A stretch of DNA of 64,000 nt, taken from contig JAPZLL010000004.1 of assembly GCA_036250225.1 (NCBI GenBank), forward strand, positions 744,001-808,000, read 5' to 3'. Source of the stretch: Cercophora sp. LCS_1. Taxonomy: Eukaryota; Ascomycota; Sordariomycetes; Sordariales; Lasiosphaeriaceae. Position numbers and translations under genes: made by a program. The notes beneath the pieces are model-generated. The model was not told the DNA's origin and did not search any database. It saw only the letters and a list, made by a program, of their open reading frames with translations. Positions 30,577-41,857 of this stretch are shown here, one piece after another. The stretch's first letter is position 1, and every line of letters starts with the position of its first letter.

Positions 30577-33111
30577 TTACGCGGCGGCAGCCTGTGGCTC
30601 GGCAGCGGGCGCCTCTTCCGCTGCAGGTGTTTCTTCAGGAGCCTTGGTATGGGTGGGGACCTGCTTGACTTGCGTAAAGTGACGAGGCAAGCGGTTCTCG
30701 CCTTCGGCATACGGGAAGCCAGCCTCCTCGCGCGCCATATCGTTGACCCACTTCTCGTGGCCCTTGAGCCCACCCTTGCCGTGCTTCTCAACACCGACCT
30801 CGGCCCACTTGGCGGCCAGGTAGAACCAACTGAGGGCATTGCCAACAGTCCCGACTTCGTCTGAGACGCCTGTCCTGGCGGCGTGGCTCATCTTCTTGTG
30901 CAGTGCGTCGTCTGTGAAGAGTTGCAACAGGTGACCGGCAACCGCCTTCCAGTCTCCCGGGGTTACGAGGAAGCCATTGACCTTGTCCTTGACCTGGAGC
31001 GGGATGCCACCAGTGGCTGTCACGATCACGGGACGGCCGGCATGGAGGGCCTCCGAGACCTTGACCTCGAAACCCTCGCGGGTCGAAAGCTGCATCACAA
31101 CATGGGCGTTGGCGAGGATGGTGTTGATGAGCTGGTCGTTGGGGTCAAGTCGCATCACGCTAATATCCTTGATGAGATCGGGGTAGTACGTCTCCAGTTG
31201 GGCCATGGTCTGATCGTAGATCAAGCTGGCGTCGGGATCATCAACGGAGCCGTTGCCGCACACGACCAACTGGGGGACATCGGTGAACCCGACCTTCTCA
31301 CATTGACGGCGGAACTCGGCGTACGAGTCGATGACAGTAGGAATGCCCTTGGCGGGGTCGAAGCGCGCCACCTGGACGATGTATTTGCGTGCGGGCCAGT
31401 TGAGCTCAGTCCTATAAACACGTCAGTGGCCGAACAAAAGTCGCAGTCAGAGAGGCAAGCTTACATGCGCTGGGAGTGACAAGCGACGTTGTAAATGTGT
31501 CCATAGTAGCCAGAGTCCCACTTGTTCAGGTGCTTGTTGAGGCCATCAAGCCAGTCAGTGGTGGCAGGAAGATAGGCCACCTTTTCTCGTGGGACATTGT
31601 GGGGAACGAAAATGGGGATAGGATGGCTGATGAACATGTCTGCGCCCTGGATATTGCTCCAGAGGAAGTCCCAGATGTCGGCCTGGGGAGAGCCGGCCTT
31701 TGCGACCAAATCACTGCGGATCTGGATGTGAGAGCGGTAGAGAACCGGGCGATCAGGAGTAACCTTCTTGATCAGGGGGATCAAGCCGGGCATTTGCGGG
31801 TCATCAATCTACAGTTCCAGTGGTCAGTAACCCCCTATCCCTAGGCAACGTGTTCAGTGGATACTTACGATTACAACATCGGCGCCACCCTCCTCGGCGG
31901 GACGGAGGGGCCCTCCTTCAGAAAACCAGTAGCGGTTGGCATTCTCTGTGATCCAATCGATGATGGCCTGCTTCTCCTCGGCGGAGATGCGTTGATCAGG
32001 GTGGCTCACGCCTTGGAGGATATTGTGGATGTTCTTGGTGATACGGAAGACTCCTGGCCGGGGCTTGGGTACTGTTTGGCGTCAGTTAGTCTATGCTCAT
32101 TACGTGGAAGGGCAACCAGGGTGTCACTTACCATACCAAGTCAAGTCAACTCCCATCAAACGAGCGAATCTGACCAAGGCGTGCCGCATGAGGGCAACAC
32201 CGCCGCCCTGAGGAGTAGAGCTGAAGAAGGCGACCTTGGTCTTGTTGGCGCGAAGCTTTTTAGCGTACGCCAGCATGGATTCCCAGGTAGCAGGGCCACA
32301 GGTGTCCTTGTGGTTCTGGACAGTGGTAAGATGGGCGCGGAAGCCGGCATCGGTTTGTACAATACCGCGGAAACCGACATGCAGAAGAGGAACAAGGGAG
32401 GGACCAAAGTTCCTGTGGTGCTCGTTAGTTGATACACATCGGATACCGGCCGCTGGATACCTACATGATGCACTTGCGGGCCATTGAGTCGGCCTGCTCA
32501 TCTACCCGCTTGACGTCCCAGAAGCTCTTATCCTTGTGTTCGTCATCCGGGCGCATCACAATGGGTACGATGTCGAGCTCGAGCCATAGCCTTGAGCACA
32601 ATGTCGGGCTCATGTACTTGAGAGTAGTAGGGAGGCCAGCGCCAATGAACTTGGCAAAGTTCTCATGCTCGTATCTCTCGACTTCGGAGATGACGTAGTC
32701 CGCAATAAGGTCTGCGCCCATTTTCATGGCGTCGTCGAGAGTGATATGTTTGACCGAGAAGTCGATCAGGTACGTAGTGTCATGAATGGCCACGGCGACC
32801 ACAGCAGTGTGATCGTCCGAAAAGACGGCAGAAATGCCGAGGTAAAGTGTCTGGACAAAAGCCCGAGATCAGTTTTTGTCCGAGTTACGGGGAACAACAT
32901 TGCTAAGATGGCAGCAAGGCACTGGGACGGGGCGCGGAGCCTGTTCCAGGTGTGCTCTGATTGGGGTTGACCTCAGCAATGAGGATTGAAAAGGCAAGCT
33001 TACCGTCAGAGCAGGTCCGAAATGTCCCTCCTTTTCAACGAGCGTGCTCATCTGACGCTTACGGTGCACCGAAGTGCCCGTGGAAAACTTGCGAGCCTTC
33101 TCGAAAGACAT
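30577..33111 (-). CDS. ccg-9: Trehalose synthase (GT4), clock-controlled gene-9 type
   Basis: Six exons (33111-33004, 32850-32465, 32412-32132, 32071-31869, 31808-31465, 31411-30577) give 718 residues, all junctions GT-AG and in frame. It belongs to the fungal trehalose synthase/phosphorylase family that includes Neurospora CCG-9. Glycosyltransferase family 4 features are visible: SSTPQGGGVALMRHALVRF for the acceptor domain, then VARFDPAKGIPTVI and the nucleotide-sugar site STREGFEVKVSEALHAGRPVIVT with the E-x7-E pattern. Trehalose protects against heat and desiccation; in Neurospora loss of CCG-9 affects conidial development and clock output, which is family knowledge. The C-terminus is an unusual Ala/Glu/Pro tail (EETPAAEEAPAAEPQAAAA). 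The first intron is 153 nt, longer than the others in the window. Confidence 0.92.
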
Positions 33112-36100
33112 GATTGCGGTTACAATAGGCCGGAGGCTTTTTGGGTGATGGTGCTGTGTTTGGGTGGAAGGTTCGTTGCGGTGGTCCGAGGAGGACTCGC
33201 TAGCAGTGACCTTGGGATGATGGTCTTGTTCAACAAGATGCGATTGTTGCGATGGAGTCTCGGAGGGACGAGGGAATGAACCAGACCCCGGAGCTTGGCC
33301 TACAGCGTTAGGAGCTGGATAGAAGCAGTCAAGGAAAAGTATTGGGAGTGGAGCGAGGGGAAAGGGGAGGATCAGACGGAGCTATGTAGAGAATTGGGAT
33401 GGCAACAAAGAAATTGTTGGAGCTGAAGAGCTGCAGGGGCGAGCGTGGCAGAGTGGCGCCGTCTATCCAGGGCAGGTACGGTCGAGGAGGTTGGGGGCCG
33501 AGGGTCGAGACATTCGGAAGTGTCGACTCGGCCACAACAAGAGCCTCCATGAAGCTTCGAGCAAGCGGTGACGCAGGTCGTCGTCTTGCAGCTGCAGGAG
33601 TGTCATGCACGACCGGGGTGTCCCCTCTTCCCTTCCCTGCAGTCTTTGTGATGGTGGGGTGGAGGGGCATGCCCAGGTTGCCAGACTCTCCCAACCGCTG
33701 GTCCTGCCCGTTGTGGGACACGGGAACCATAGTCGCAACTGCATGAGATCACTTACACGGAGAAGATCTGTCGGCCATATTGCCCCTTTGCCGTACTCAA
33801 ATTTGGAGGGCGCGGATGGGGCGACAATGGTTCCTGCGAAGGGCCGTCAACTTGAGAGCAATTACGGGAAAGCGCATGCCGGATGAGGGTGCTGTTCTTT
33901 CTTTCTCTCGACTTGGATGCGGTGCCCCTCCTTCGACCTGCTTGCTGCCCGGCCATGGCATGCGCCGATGCAGGACACACAGCTTTAGCTCCAGCTTCAC
34001 CCTGCCTGTTGCCGCACACTTCACGGACTAATGCTCTGTGCTGCATTCTGCTGCATGTTTGTGGCCTGCCCACCATCGGGGAAGCTATTCAAAAGCCTCT
34101 ACAGGACAGGAGATGCAGCTTGGAGCCTGAAGCCCTGCCCTCGCACTGTACGCGCAACTGGAAGCCGGTAATGGCGGGGTTGGTTGAACAGGCAGGGAGA
34201 ACTATTGGACGCCAGCAATTACTTTGAGACGCCCTCCCTGGCCAAAACCTTGGTTGTGTTCCAGCAGGATGCAGGCAAGAGAGTCGGTGAGCACCTTTGC
34301 ATCTAGTCACAGCGACAAATGCGGCTCGAAGTCGACAGGACAGGTGGCTTTACCCAGGCGTCATGCTGGCGGAGGGGCAAATGGGCATGATCTCCCAAGA
34401 TCCACGCAGCAAAATATGGGAGCCCAGAACTTGGCTGGCCAGCTTGGTGGAGGCGAAAGCGAAAGCGAAAGAGGAGACGAAAAAAATAGGACTCACAAGA
34501 ACCCGAGTTTTTCTTCTCCTTAGGTCTGATTCGAGCCCACGAGCCTAGCGGTGAAGATCAGCCGTTGACGCCGGTGTGATTCCGCGAGCCGCCAGTGAGC
34601 GTCGTCGTGAAGTGACGATTGGATGGTCGGAGATGAGACGTGCGGCGACTTCCGGTGCGCCCAAGAATGTCGGGTGGGACAAGTTGAGGGGAAATGTTGG
34701 GCTCCCTCTACTTTGCTGTGACTGCACAATTCAGGTTGTCAGTCCAAGGCCCGAAAGATGGTTGAGCGCGTTTGCCCGGACCGTGGGTGGTTGCGTGGTT
34801 CGGAAAGGCCGTTGGTCAGGTCGGGCGTTGTAAGTGTCGGCTCACGTCGAGAATGGATCCCGGACGCGGGCCCTGTCTTCCCCCGCGTTCTAGCGTTGTC
34901 GCGGGCGTGGTATGGTCCGCGCTGACCCTGTAGCGTGCGGGTGTTGTGCTTCTGTCTGGGGGCCCCGCTCGGGGCTTGGAGGGGTGGGATTTAGCGTGGA
35001 AACAGCTCACCTTGCGTATTGCGGGGTTGAGAAATCGGTTGAGGTAAGATAGACTCAACCTCGATTCAAACGGCGTGAAATTGAGCTCCTTGAGGAGATG
35101 ACAAGTTTCTGTGACAAAATCAGGCTCCTTGAGGTGCAAATATCGGTGTTGCGCACAGTTGTTGCGTAAAGACTTAGTATTCTTGGTAGGGGCCCTGAGG
35201 CAGAGCGGCCAATTTATGGACTGACTCGCCCTGGATACGACCTGCGTACGACCTGCGTCATACGATAGCCTCCACTTTGCCGAGGAGCTCAAGGCCATGC
35301 CGCCATCAGCTGTTCGTCGATGAAGCGTACACTGGAGAATGAGTGCCTAGGATCCACAACTGATAGGCGAATCATCTCCAAACCCGCCGTCGGGAAGTGC
35401 GTTGTTCACCGAAACTGTCCTCCGGCCGAGTGATTGACACTGTTGCTAGCAGGAGTCGGTACAGGCAACGTGATCTTCAGTTCGGCTGCCCTCTTTGCAC
35501 TGATGTCCAGAACCCCGCCCGAAAACCCCGACCTCGAGTCTCCTGAAGCATGATAGCCAAGGCAGCACCGCAAAAAGGAGCGCGCCCCCAAAACACAATG
35601 TCGGACAGCATCATGCCCCCCCTGAAGCTATCGTCCGTAGGAAAGACCTGGCAGTTTCTGATAGTCATGTGTCCCACCGTGGTGTGCACTCCAAAAATCC
35701 AGCTACTTCTGGTCTGAGAGTTGCTTCGAGAACTCGGAGCAGTGTAGATGTGCGAGGCAACACATGCAGAGCGTGCTGAGCCCCCACGCTCAGTGAATTG
35801 CGGAATGATCAATTGATGATGGCGAGTGGCTGATGCCGCGCGAAAATCCCTCACAGTGTTCAAGAGCATCAGAGGCGCCGCGGTTCGGCGACAGCAAAGC
35901 TTGCAAGTCTCATGGACCTCCCCCAGGGGCGAGGATGGATGGTGGGGCTCTATCCAGCGTCACCAGATGACGATGGGGGACCAGTGCCAAGCCGGCCTAG
36001 AGACAAACCGGGTCCCGCTCCGGGCACAGCACCCGGTGTCGTCGCCTCGACCAGGTCCAAATCTCCTAGAGGGATGTTGGGTTCGACCAGTCGAAGTCGC

Positions 36101-36683
36101 TCCACTGGCAAAGTTAAACTACAACCGAGCAAAAGGGCCCGTACCGTGGGCGCAGCTCCTTCCAGGTTTCAACCGGCTCCCGTGAGATCGCATCTGCCCA
36201 GAGCGCACGAACTGTGGGTACCGCTAGAAAATAGAAGCCAGGAACCGCTGCTGCGAGCGAGCCGTTCCATAGCGTTCATGGACCCGCCCCAGCGCGGTCA
36301 CACCCGAGCCGCCCCGGTGTGAGGGTTCGATGCAGCAAAAATCGTCCGCCGACGTAGGCTGTTATACCCATTTCATATCTGACCCTCGATCCCAGTGATC
36401 TAAAAGGCCACCGTGGTGCGGCAGGGTCAACCCTGTTGACGGGCCATTCCAAGCGCAAATCAATACTAAGTTCCAGCAGAATTTCGGGGCAAAGTCAACT
36501 AGTTTCTGTGCTCGATAAGGGGATCATCAAGTGAAAAAGGCGAACTCGCGGCAGAAGACATGTGTCAAACTCGTCGTGAGGTACAACTTCGATCCGAATT
36601 TGATACAGCTTGCAGCCGAAGCCACACCAGGCAATATGAACATATATGTCGCGACCTCGCTATCGGCCCAAACCACACGTCGT
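33112..36683. other. Long intergenic region (3.6 kb), no gene supported
   Basis: Holds the promoter of the trehalose synthase gene and the 3' side of Mn-SOD. Short frames such as 34816-35298 (-), 35477-35869 (-) and 35912-36322 (+) lack domains, signal or consistent splice signals, and several are mirrored on the other strand. A long regulatory region or noncoding transcript is possible. Confidence 0.5.
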
Positions 36684-37520
36684 TTAAGCCTTCTCAAACC
36701 GCGATGCAACAGTCTTCCAGTTGATGACGTTCCAGATCGCCTCGAAGTATTCGGCCTTGCGATTCTCGTACTGGAGATAGTAGGCGTGCTCCCAAGCATC
36801 AATGCCCAGCAGCGGCAAATGCTGGCCGGTGACCGGGTCCTGGTTGGCACGGGTTGCGATGCCGAGGGTGCCACTCTGCTTGTCCTTGACGAGCCATGCC
36901 CAACCGCTTCCCTGGATACCGGCGAGAGTTGTGTTCAGCTGCTTGCGGAAGCTGTCAAAGGAACCGAAATCCTCGTCAATCGCTTTCTGCAAAACCTATT
37001 GTCAGTCCTGTATCTGTTTGAAGTAACGGTGCACTAGCCTTGAGCGCGCCAGCGGGCTCACCGCCGCCCTCCCGGCTGGCAGGCGCCAAGTTCTCCCAGA
37101 ACAGAGAGTGGTTGAGGTGGCCACCACCGTGGAAGTTGAGGAGAGGGGCAACAGAAGCGGCCTTGGTAAAGTCCCCCTTGGCCTCCGCCTCAGAAATTGT
37201 ATCCAATGCAGTATTGAGCCCCGTCACATATGTCTGGTGGTGCTTCTTGTGGTGCAGCTCCATGATCTTGCCCGAGATGTGTGGCTCAAGGGCCCCGTAA
37301 TCGTCTAGAACATATATTAGCCACGGCTCTGTATCGCGCGGTCTTCATCTGAAAACCCAAGGGAGCCAATAAAAAAGTGAGGCATACAGGGAAGGTCGGG
37401 GAGAGTAGCCTTGCCGCGCACAAAGCTGGTGCTGGCCATGGCAGTAGCGGGCTTGACAGCTCCAGAGGACCTGAGAGCTCCCCGGAGGGCAGGAACGGTG
37501 CGAAGCAGAGCAGAAGACAT
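36684..37520 (-). CDS. sod2: Mitochondrial Mn/Fe superoxide dismutase
   Basis: Three exons (37520-37388, 37304-37039, 36986-36684) give 233 residues. The first 38 or so (MSSALLRTVPALRGALRSSG...FVRGKA) are a mitochondrial presequence. The mature enzyme starts near ATLPDLPYDYGALEPHISG. All four metal ligands are seen: His in MELHHKKHHQTYV, His in GGHLNHSLFWENL, and Asp and His in GIDAWEHAYYLQYENRK. GSGWAWLV and the Gln in TRANQDPV are consistent with the Mn form. The second intron starts with GC (AAG|GCTAGT), the only donor that keeps frame, and ends TTTGCAG. The gene is head-to-head with PSF3, 392 bases apart. Confidence 0.95.
36987..37038 (-). other. GC-AG intron in the Mn-SOD gene
   Basis: A 52-nt intron with donor AAG|GCTAGT and acceptor TTTGCAG. 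A GT three bases further on exists (GCTA|GTGCAC) but breaks the reading frame before the conserved KAIDEDFGSF block. Confidence 0.75.
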
Positions 37521-37912
37521 GGTGCAATTGATCGCGCTGGGCTCAATTGACGGTTATCAATACGATTGAGGAATTCGTCGTGTTCGCAAAGAGGGAGCGC
37601 AACGAAAATACGATGCAAACCTGCTCGATGTTCCGCCCAATCCGTGGAATCTCGATCCAAGCTCCGGCTCTTTCGTCATTGTTTGTCTCCACAACTCGTG
37701 CTCGCTTGACATGATCCGTGCGTTTGTGGCTTGAATGCTCCTCTGTGGCTTTCTAGTGCTGCGGGGCGACCTGCTCTGAGACCCCGCGATCGCGGTTGGC
37801 GGAACAGAAACGCGTCTTCCGCCAGCAGGTTCGAGGAGTCAACACCAAGAGGTCGCTGTCAGCTGTCCGCAGCACATTACGAGGCACTGTTGAAAAATAC
37901 TTGCGTCTCGCA
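37521..37912. promoter_or_regulatory. Bidirectional promoter region, SOD2/PSF3
   Basis: The two genes are divergent with 392 bases between their ATGs, so promoters must share or abut here. No TATA or named element stands out. Confidence 0.5.
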
Positions 37913-38558
37913 ATGTCATACTACGATATTGACTCCATCCTCACCGTAGCAGAGGTAATAACTCATGTCTCTCGCTACCCCTTCTGTGCCGAACTGACGA
38001 TTGGAATTCCAGAAAATCCCCTGCACGTTCCAACTTGATGTTCCCGATCTCGGTTATCTCGACAACACCCCCGACCAAACACTCAAGGCTGGTTCCCGTA
38101 TTGCGCTTCCGCTATGGCTCGCAGAAATGCTTGCTATTGCCAACACGGGTGACGAACAGGGCAAGTCATTTGTGGCATTTGACCTCCCTAAAGCCCTTGG
38201 CAACGATGTCCTTCAAGCTCTAAAAGCCGACCCGCGCGCCGTTCCGCTACGAGACCAAAGCGCCCACTTTTACTCACTTGCGACGCACATGATGGATCTT
38301 TCAGAGGAGCCAGAGCTCAGCACTACGCTCCGAAAAACCTTCGTTACCCGCGCAGCGGAGGTCGCGCTACATGCGCGCAAAGTGGGTGGCGCAAGCGGAA
38401 ACAAAGGCGGTGCCAAGGAAGAAGGGAGCAACCTCGGCGTCGGGGGTGCCGGCGAAGAGTTTTTACGAGGCCTTGATGAATGGGAGAGAAAACTCTTCCG
38501 CAAGGCACACGATGGGGCTAAGGCCGGAAAGGAGTGGATGGACAACGTCAAGAAATGA
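37913..38558 (+). CDS. PSF3: GINS complex subunit PSF3
   Basis: Two exons (37913-37954 and 38013-38558) give 195 residues. The start MSYYDIDSILTVAEKIPCTF and LDVPDLGYLDNT are typical of Psf3, as are KAGSRIALPLWLAEMLA and the helix AHFYSLATHMMDL. GINS binds Cdc45 and Mcm2-7 to form the CMG replicative helicase. The region VGGASGNKGGAKEEGSNLGVGG is a low-complexity loop inserted before the last helix DEWERKLFRKAHDG. The length fits the family. Confidence 0.92.
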
Positions 38559-39905
38559 CCGCAACCCTTCCTCCCAGGCTGGACGGTTCTCGCTTGCTGC
38601 CCGTTTTTAGTGAGACCCTGCTCCCCAGACCCTCCTCGCCCCTCGGACTGTCCTTGGGCCGTCGGGCTGTCCGCCTGTCGACTGGTTCCTGTATCCCTCG
38701 CGACCTAGAGACTCGAGGCGCTGGCTTGCTCTCACAGTCCTCCCTTCGATGCCTTGGCTCAAGCCCTACCCAACAAATCTCAACGCACGACAGCCAGGCG
38801 CTATTAGCATAGTGCTATGGTCAATTTCGTCAAGGGACGCTACTGTACAAGGGCGCATCGCCCTGAGCCATGTCAGCTCGCTGGTATGGCTGTGATAGTT
38901 GCTAGGAAGATAGGGCGATGTATGCTCTATGTAGGCTTGTTTTCAGGCAGGTACTGTTAACACAATCGATGTCATAGGTGAACATCACTCTTCCATGATA
39001 TTCGCCAACAACGCATGTCGGACAATCGGGAAGCAGAACAAGCAAGTTGGCAAATTGGGTTGCTGGCGCTCTAGTTGAGAGTTGTCTTCCGGTTGTGCTA
39101 TGGTTCGAAATTGTCACAACAGAGTATAAACCCTTTTGTATGATCTAAAGACGTAGAACCCGGGTGCTATGAGGCTGATAACCCGAAATACAGACTCACC
39201 ATTTCGAGGCCCGTTCAGGACGCTAGATTAAGTCCTGTGTAATGACATCGGGTTCGAACAATAATTTTTGCTTCCTATCGCTGATAACGGAAAAACAAAG
39301 ACACGAAGAAACTAGATCAATACCCTATCTCGAATAGAGTGAAAAAAAAACGCAAAAACTAGAAAGCGAACTCGTTTCTAGAACACCAAGCTTCCTTGGA
39401 CTTAGATGCCCCCGACGACACCAGGAGACCCTCACAACGTGCAGGACCCGAACCCCGGGTTGGGCTCTCCATCTGCAGTCCTCGGTCATACCGTTTCACT
39501 GTGTGCCATAGCTACCGACAGCCTTGGCCCATTCTAGTTAAAAGCTTTCCGTCCTATGTTTGTCGATATCTTGCCCTCGGCCATCAAGGTGCCAAAGTCG
39601 GCACCCACCCGTCTGTCACATGCTTGGCAGTCCTGGTGACTCGAACCCTAACCCCCAGCACCTGGCGAATTACGTAAGCGGAGCCAACTCACCGTTCCCA
39701 GCGGGGTGTTTTCGACAATGTTCGAGAAGAAGCATTCCATCTTGGCCAACTTTGCTTGTGCGCGTCTCCCTTTCCCACAACGCGACCTCTGCCTTTTCCC
39801 AAGCAACAACAGTCACGACGAGCCCACCGCCTTTGCGTCGACCTTGCCATTTATCATTCCTTTTTTTTTTTACGAGACTCGCCGTTGATCCACCCCAACC
39901 TCAGC
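38559..39905. other. Intergenic, no gene supported
   Basis: About 1.35 kb between PSF3 and the Dib1 gene. A T-run (39,861-39,870) and a pyrimidine-rich leader precede the latter. No tRNA could be folded from the GGTTCGAAC at 39,254. Confidence 0.45.
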
Positions 39906-40337
39906 ATGGGCTCCATCGTGCTCCCCCATTTGGAGACTGGCTGGCACGTTGACCAGGCCATCCTCAGCGAGGACGAGCGCCTCGTTGTCATCCGCTTCGG
40001 CAGAGACTGGTCGCCCGATTGCATGCGCCAGGATGAGGTGCTCTACCGCATCGCCGACCGCGTCAAGAACTTCGCCGTCATCTACCTCTGCGACATTGAC
40101 AAAGTCCCCGACTTCAACCAGATGTACGAGCTCTACGACGAGTGCACCCTCATGTTCTTCTTCCGCAACAAACATATGATGATCGATTTGGGCACCGGCG
40201 ACAACAACAAGATAAAGTGGGTGCTAGAGGACAAGCAGGAGTTGATCGACATCATCGAGACGGTATACCGCGGCGCGAAGAAGGGCCGTGGTCTAGTAGT
40301 CAGCCCCAAGGACTATTCGACTAGACATCGGTACTAG
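39906..40337 (+). CDS. DIB1: U5 snRNP thioredoxin-fold protein Dib1/Dim1
   Basis: An intronless frame of 143 residues. It is almost certainly Dib1/Dim1 (human TXNL4A): MGSIVLPHLETGWHVDQAI, VVIRFGRDWSPDCMRQDEVL, VIYLCDIDKVPDFNQMYELYD, TLMFFFRNKHMMIDLGTGDNNKI and VVSPKDYSTRHRY are all characteristic. The family has a thioredoxin fold without the CxxC redox pair (DWSPDC here) and sits in the U4/U6.U5 tri-snRNP, where it guards the U5/Prp8 centre before spliceosome activation. Length equals the family norm. Confidence 0.97.
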   Translation: MGSIVLPHLETGWHVDQAILSEDERLVVIRFGRDWSPDCMRQDEVLYRIADRVKNFAVIYLCDIDKVPDFNQMYELYDECTLMFFFRNKHMMIDLGTGDNNKIKWVLEDKQELIDIIETVYRGAKKGRGLVVSPKDYSTRHRY

Positions 40338-41857
40338 AGTCATGTTTCGCGTTGCTGGGTTTGGCGTTTGTTTTCGGCCGAAGGCAGCTTATGGGCTGGG
40401 AGGGAACAGGCGTTGGGCGCAGGATCAAGCTGTTTTTGAGAGGTTGGGGGCTACGGACTTGCTCCCAATGCCAGCGTTGCTTTCCGCGGATACACCTCTG
40501 GTTTGGTTTCACGACACGAGCGGCACGGCACGCGGGCCAGAGAGTTGGAGAACCTCCAAGCCACCACCTCTGACGCGTTTGGGATTTCAGAGACAGCCGG
40601 CACCAAGAGTGAAGGGAAGCAATACCCGATCATGGAAGCAAAGAAATAGCTAACAACCGTTATTTAGACTCCTGTCACGTCCGTTTCTGATTGTGATCGG
40701 TGTCTTGCATTTCCATAACAGTGCCCCACCCCCAGTTGCCAGCAGGCGGGCTGCTTTTTGGTGTTGACCTTGGTAATGGCGGGGCGCGCCCTGTTGCCTG
40801 CGCGCTTCTTGGTCGTTAGGTAAAACTCGCAGCAGTCCCGTCTGTTTGGCAACACGAATTGTGGGGGCTCTCCTACTCAAGTGCGACTTGGTCGAAATTT
40901 CTCGGCTGCATCAAGCGGCCTGTCAAATTCATGATTTGGCGGCTAATGGCATCGTCGCTTCAGTACGGTGGGTGCGTGGCGTGCAAGATAAGGGGGTCGC
41001 CTCCGTCTCTGAGGGTAAAAACCAATCGCCGTTGAGATCTTTCTGCGAACGGCGCAGATGTTTTGCATTGGCCTGAACCGCATCCTTCTCGACTGCTAAC
41101 ACGCGTAAAAAGGATCGGGCTCGTATCGCTTGATGCCGAGACAACTCGCAGCGTGCCGAAGGTTGGTTGACAATCCAGTGTTGCAATGCAGCGACCGCAG
41201 CATCCGAGAAATTGTGGATAATAGATGGGCCCTATGCTGTGTCAAGTTGCCCACTGTGTCACGGCCCAGCATCTCGCCTGATGATCTGACACTTGCAGTC
41301 TAGCCATCGTTCCGCTTATGTGAATGCGCCCTGCGGCTACCGTTTTGCGAATCGGTTTCTTTTGACCGCCTGTCAGCCCTATCGCGGCGCTGAAAAGACA
41401 GCTGTTGACGATCGATGACGGGCAGCGCAAGCCAGAAGGCGCTCTTCAATCTCGAGAAGCGGGCCCACGATTGGCTGCAGATTTGAAAGGTGGCTTATTT
41501 TAGCGTTAGCGGATTGGTGTAACATCAAACGACCGTGTGCCACAGGCCGTTCTCATGCTGGAAAACAGGGGATGCGTTCGAACGCTGGGCCGGGAAATGG
41601 GAGTCGCAATTTTCCCAGGTTGCGTGCTCTCCGCCGCTGGTCGGGGCCCGGCTCCCAGTCCTCTTGGTCCAAAATCCCCACGCCTCACTTGGATCCTTCG
41701 CCAATCTGGGACCCCTTGGACAAGAGGATCCGCCCCTCCCCCCTATTCCGGTTTTTCTTTCTCAAAACCACGAATGCAGTGCCGTCGCGCCCTCATCCCC
41801 CGAACCCACCGCCAGCTTTCTGCTCCCCAATGCAATAGCCCGCCGCGATAATCGAGG
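40338..41857. other. Intergenic, no gene supported
   Basis: About 1.5 kb upstream of the DUF3405 gene. Overlapping short frames (41535-42041, 41537-41851) run into the coding region in other frames and are not supported. Confidence 0.45.

Noticed and set aside
34510..34560. Possible tRNA on the minus strand (GGCTCGAATC)
   Set aside because: The bases flanking the B-box-like loop do not pair into a T stem and no A box or acceptor stem is found.
35912..36322. 136-residue plus-strand frame
   Set aside because: Basic, Pro/Arg-rich, without domain or conserved splice sites; overlapped by another frame of similar quality.
39240..39270. Possible tRNA (GGGTTCGAAC)
   Set aside because: The T stem would need pairing of ATCGG with CAATA, which fails; no cloverleaf forms.
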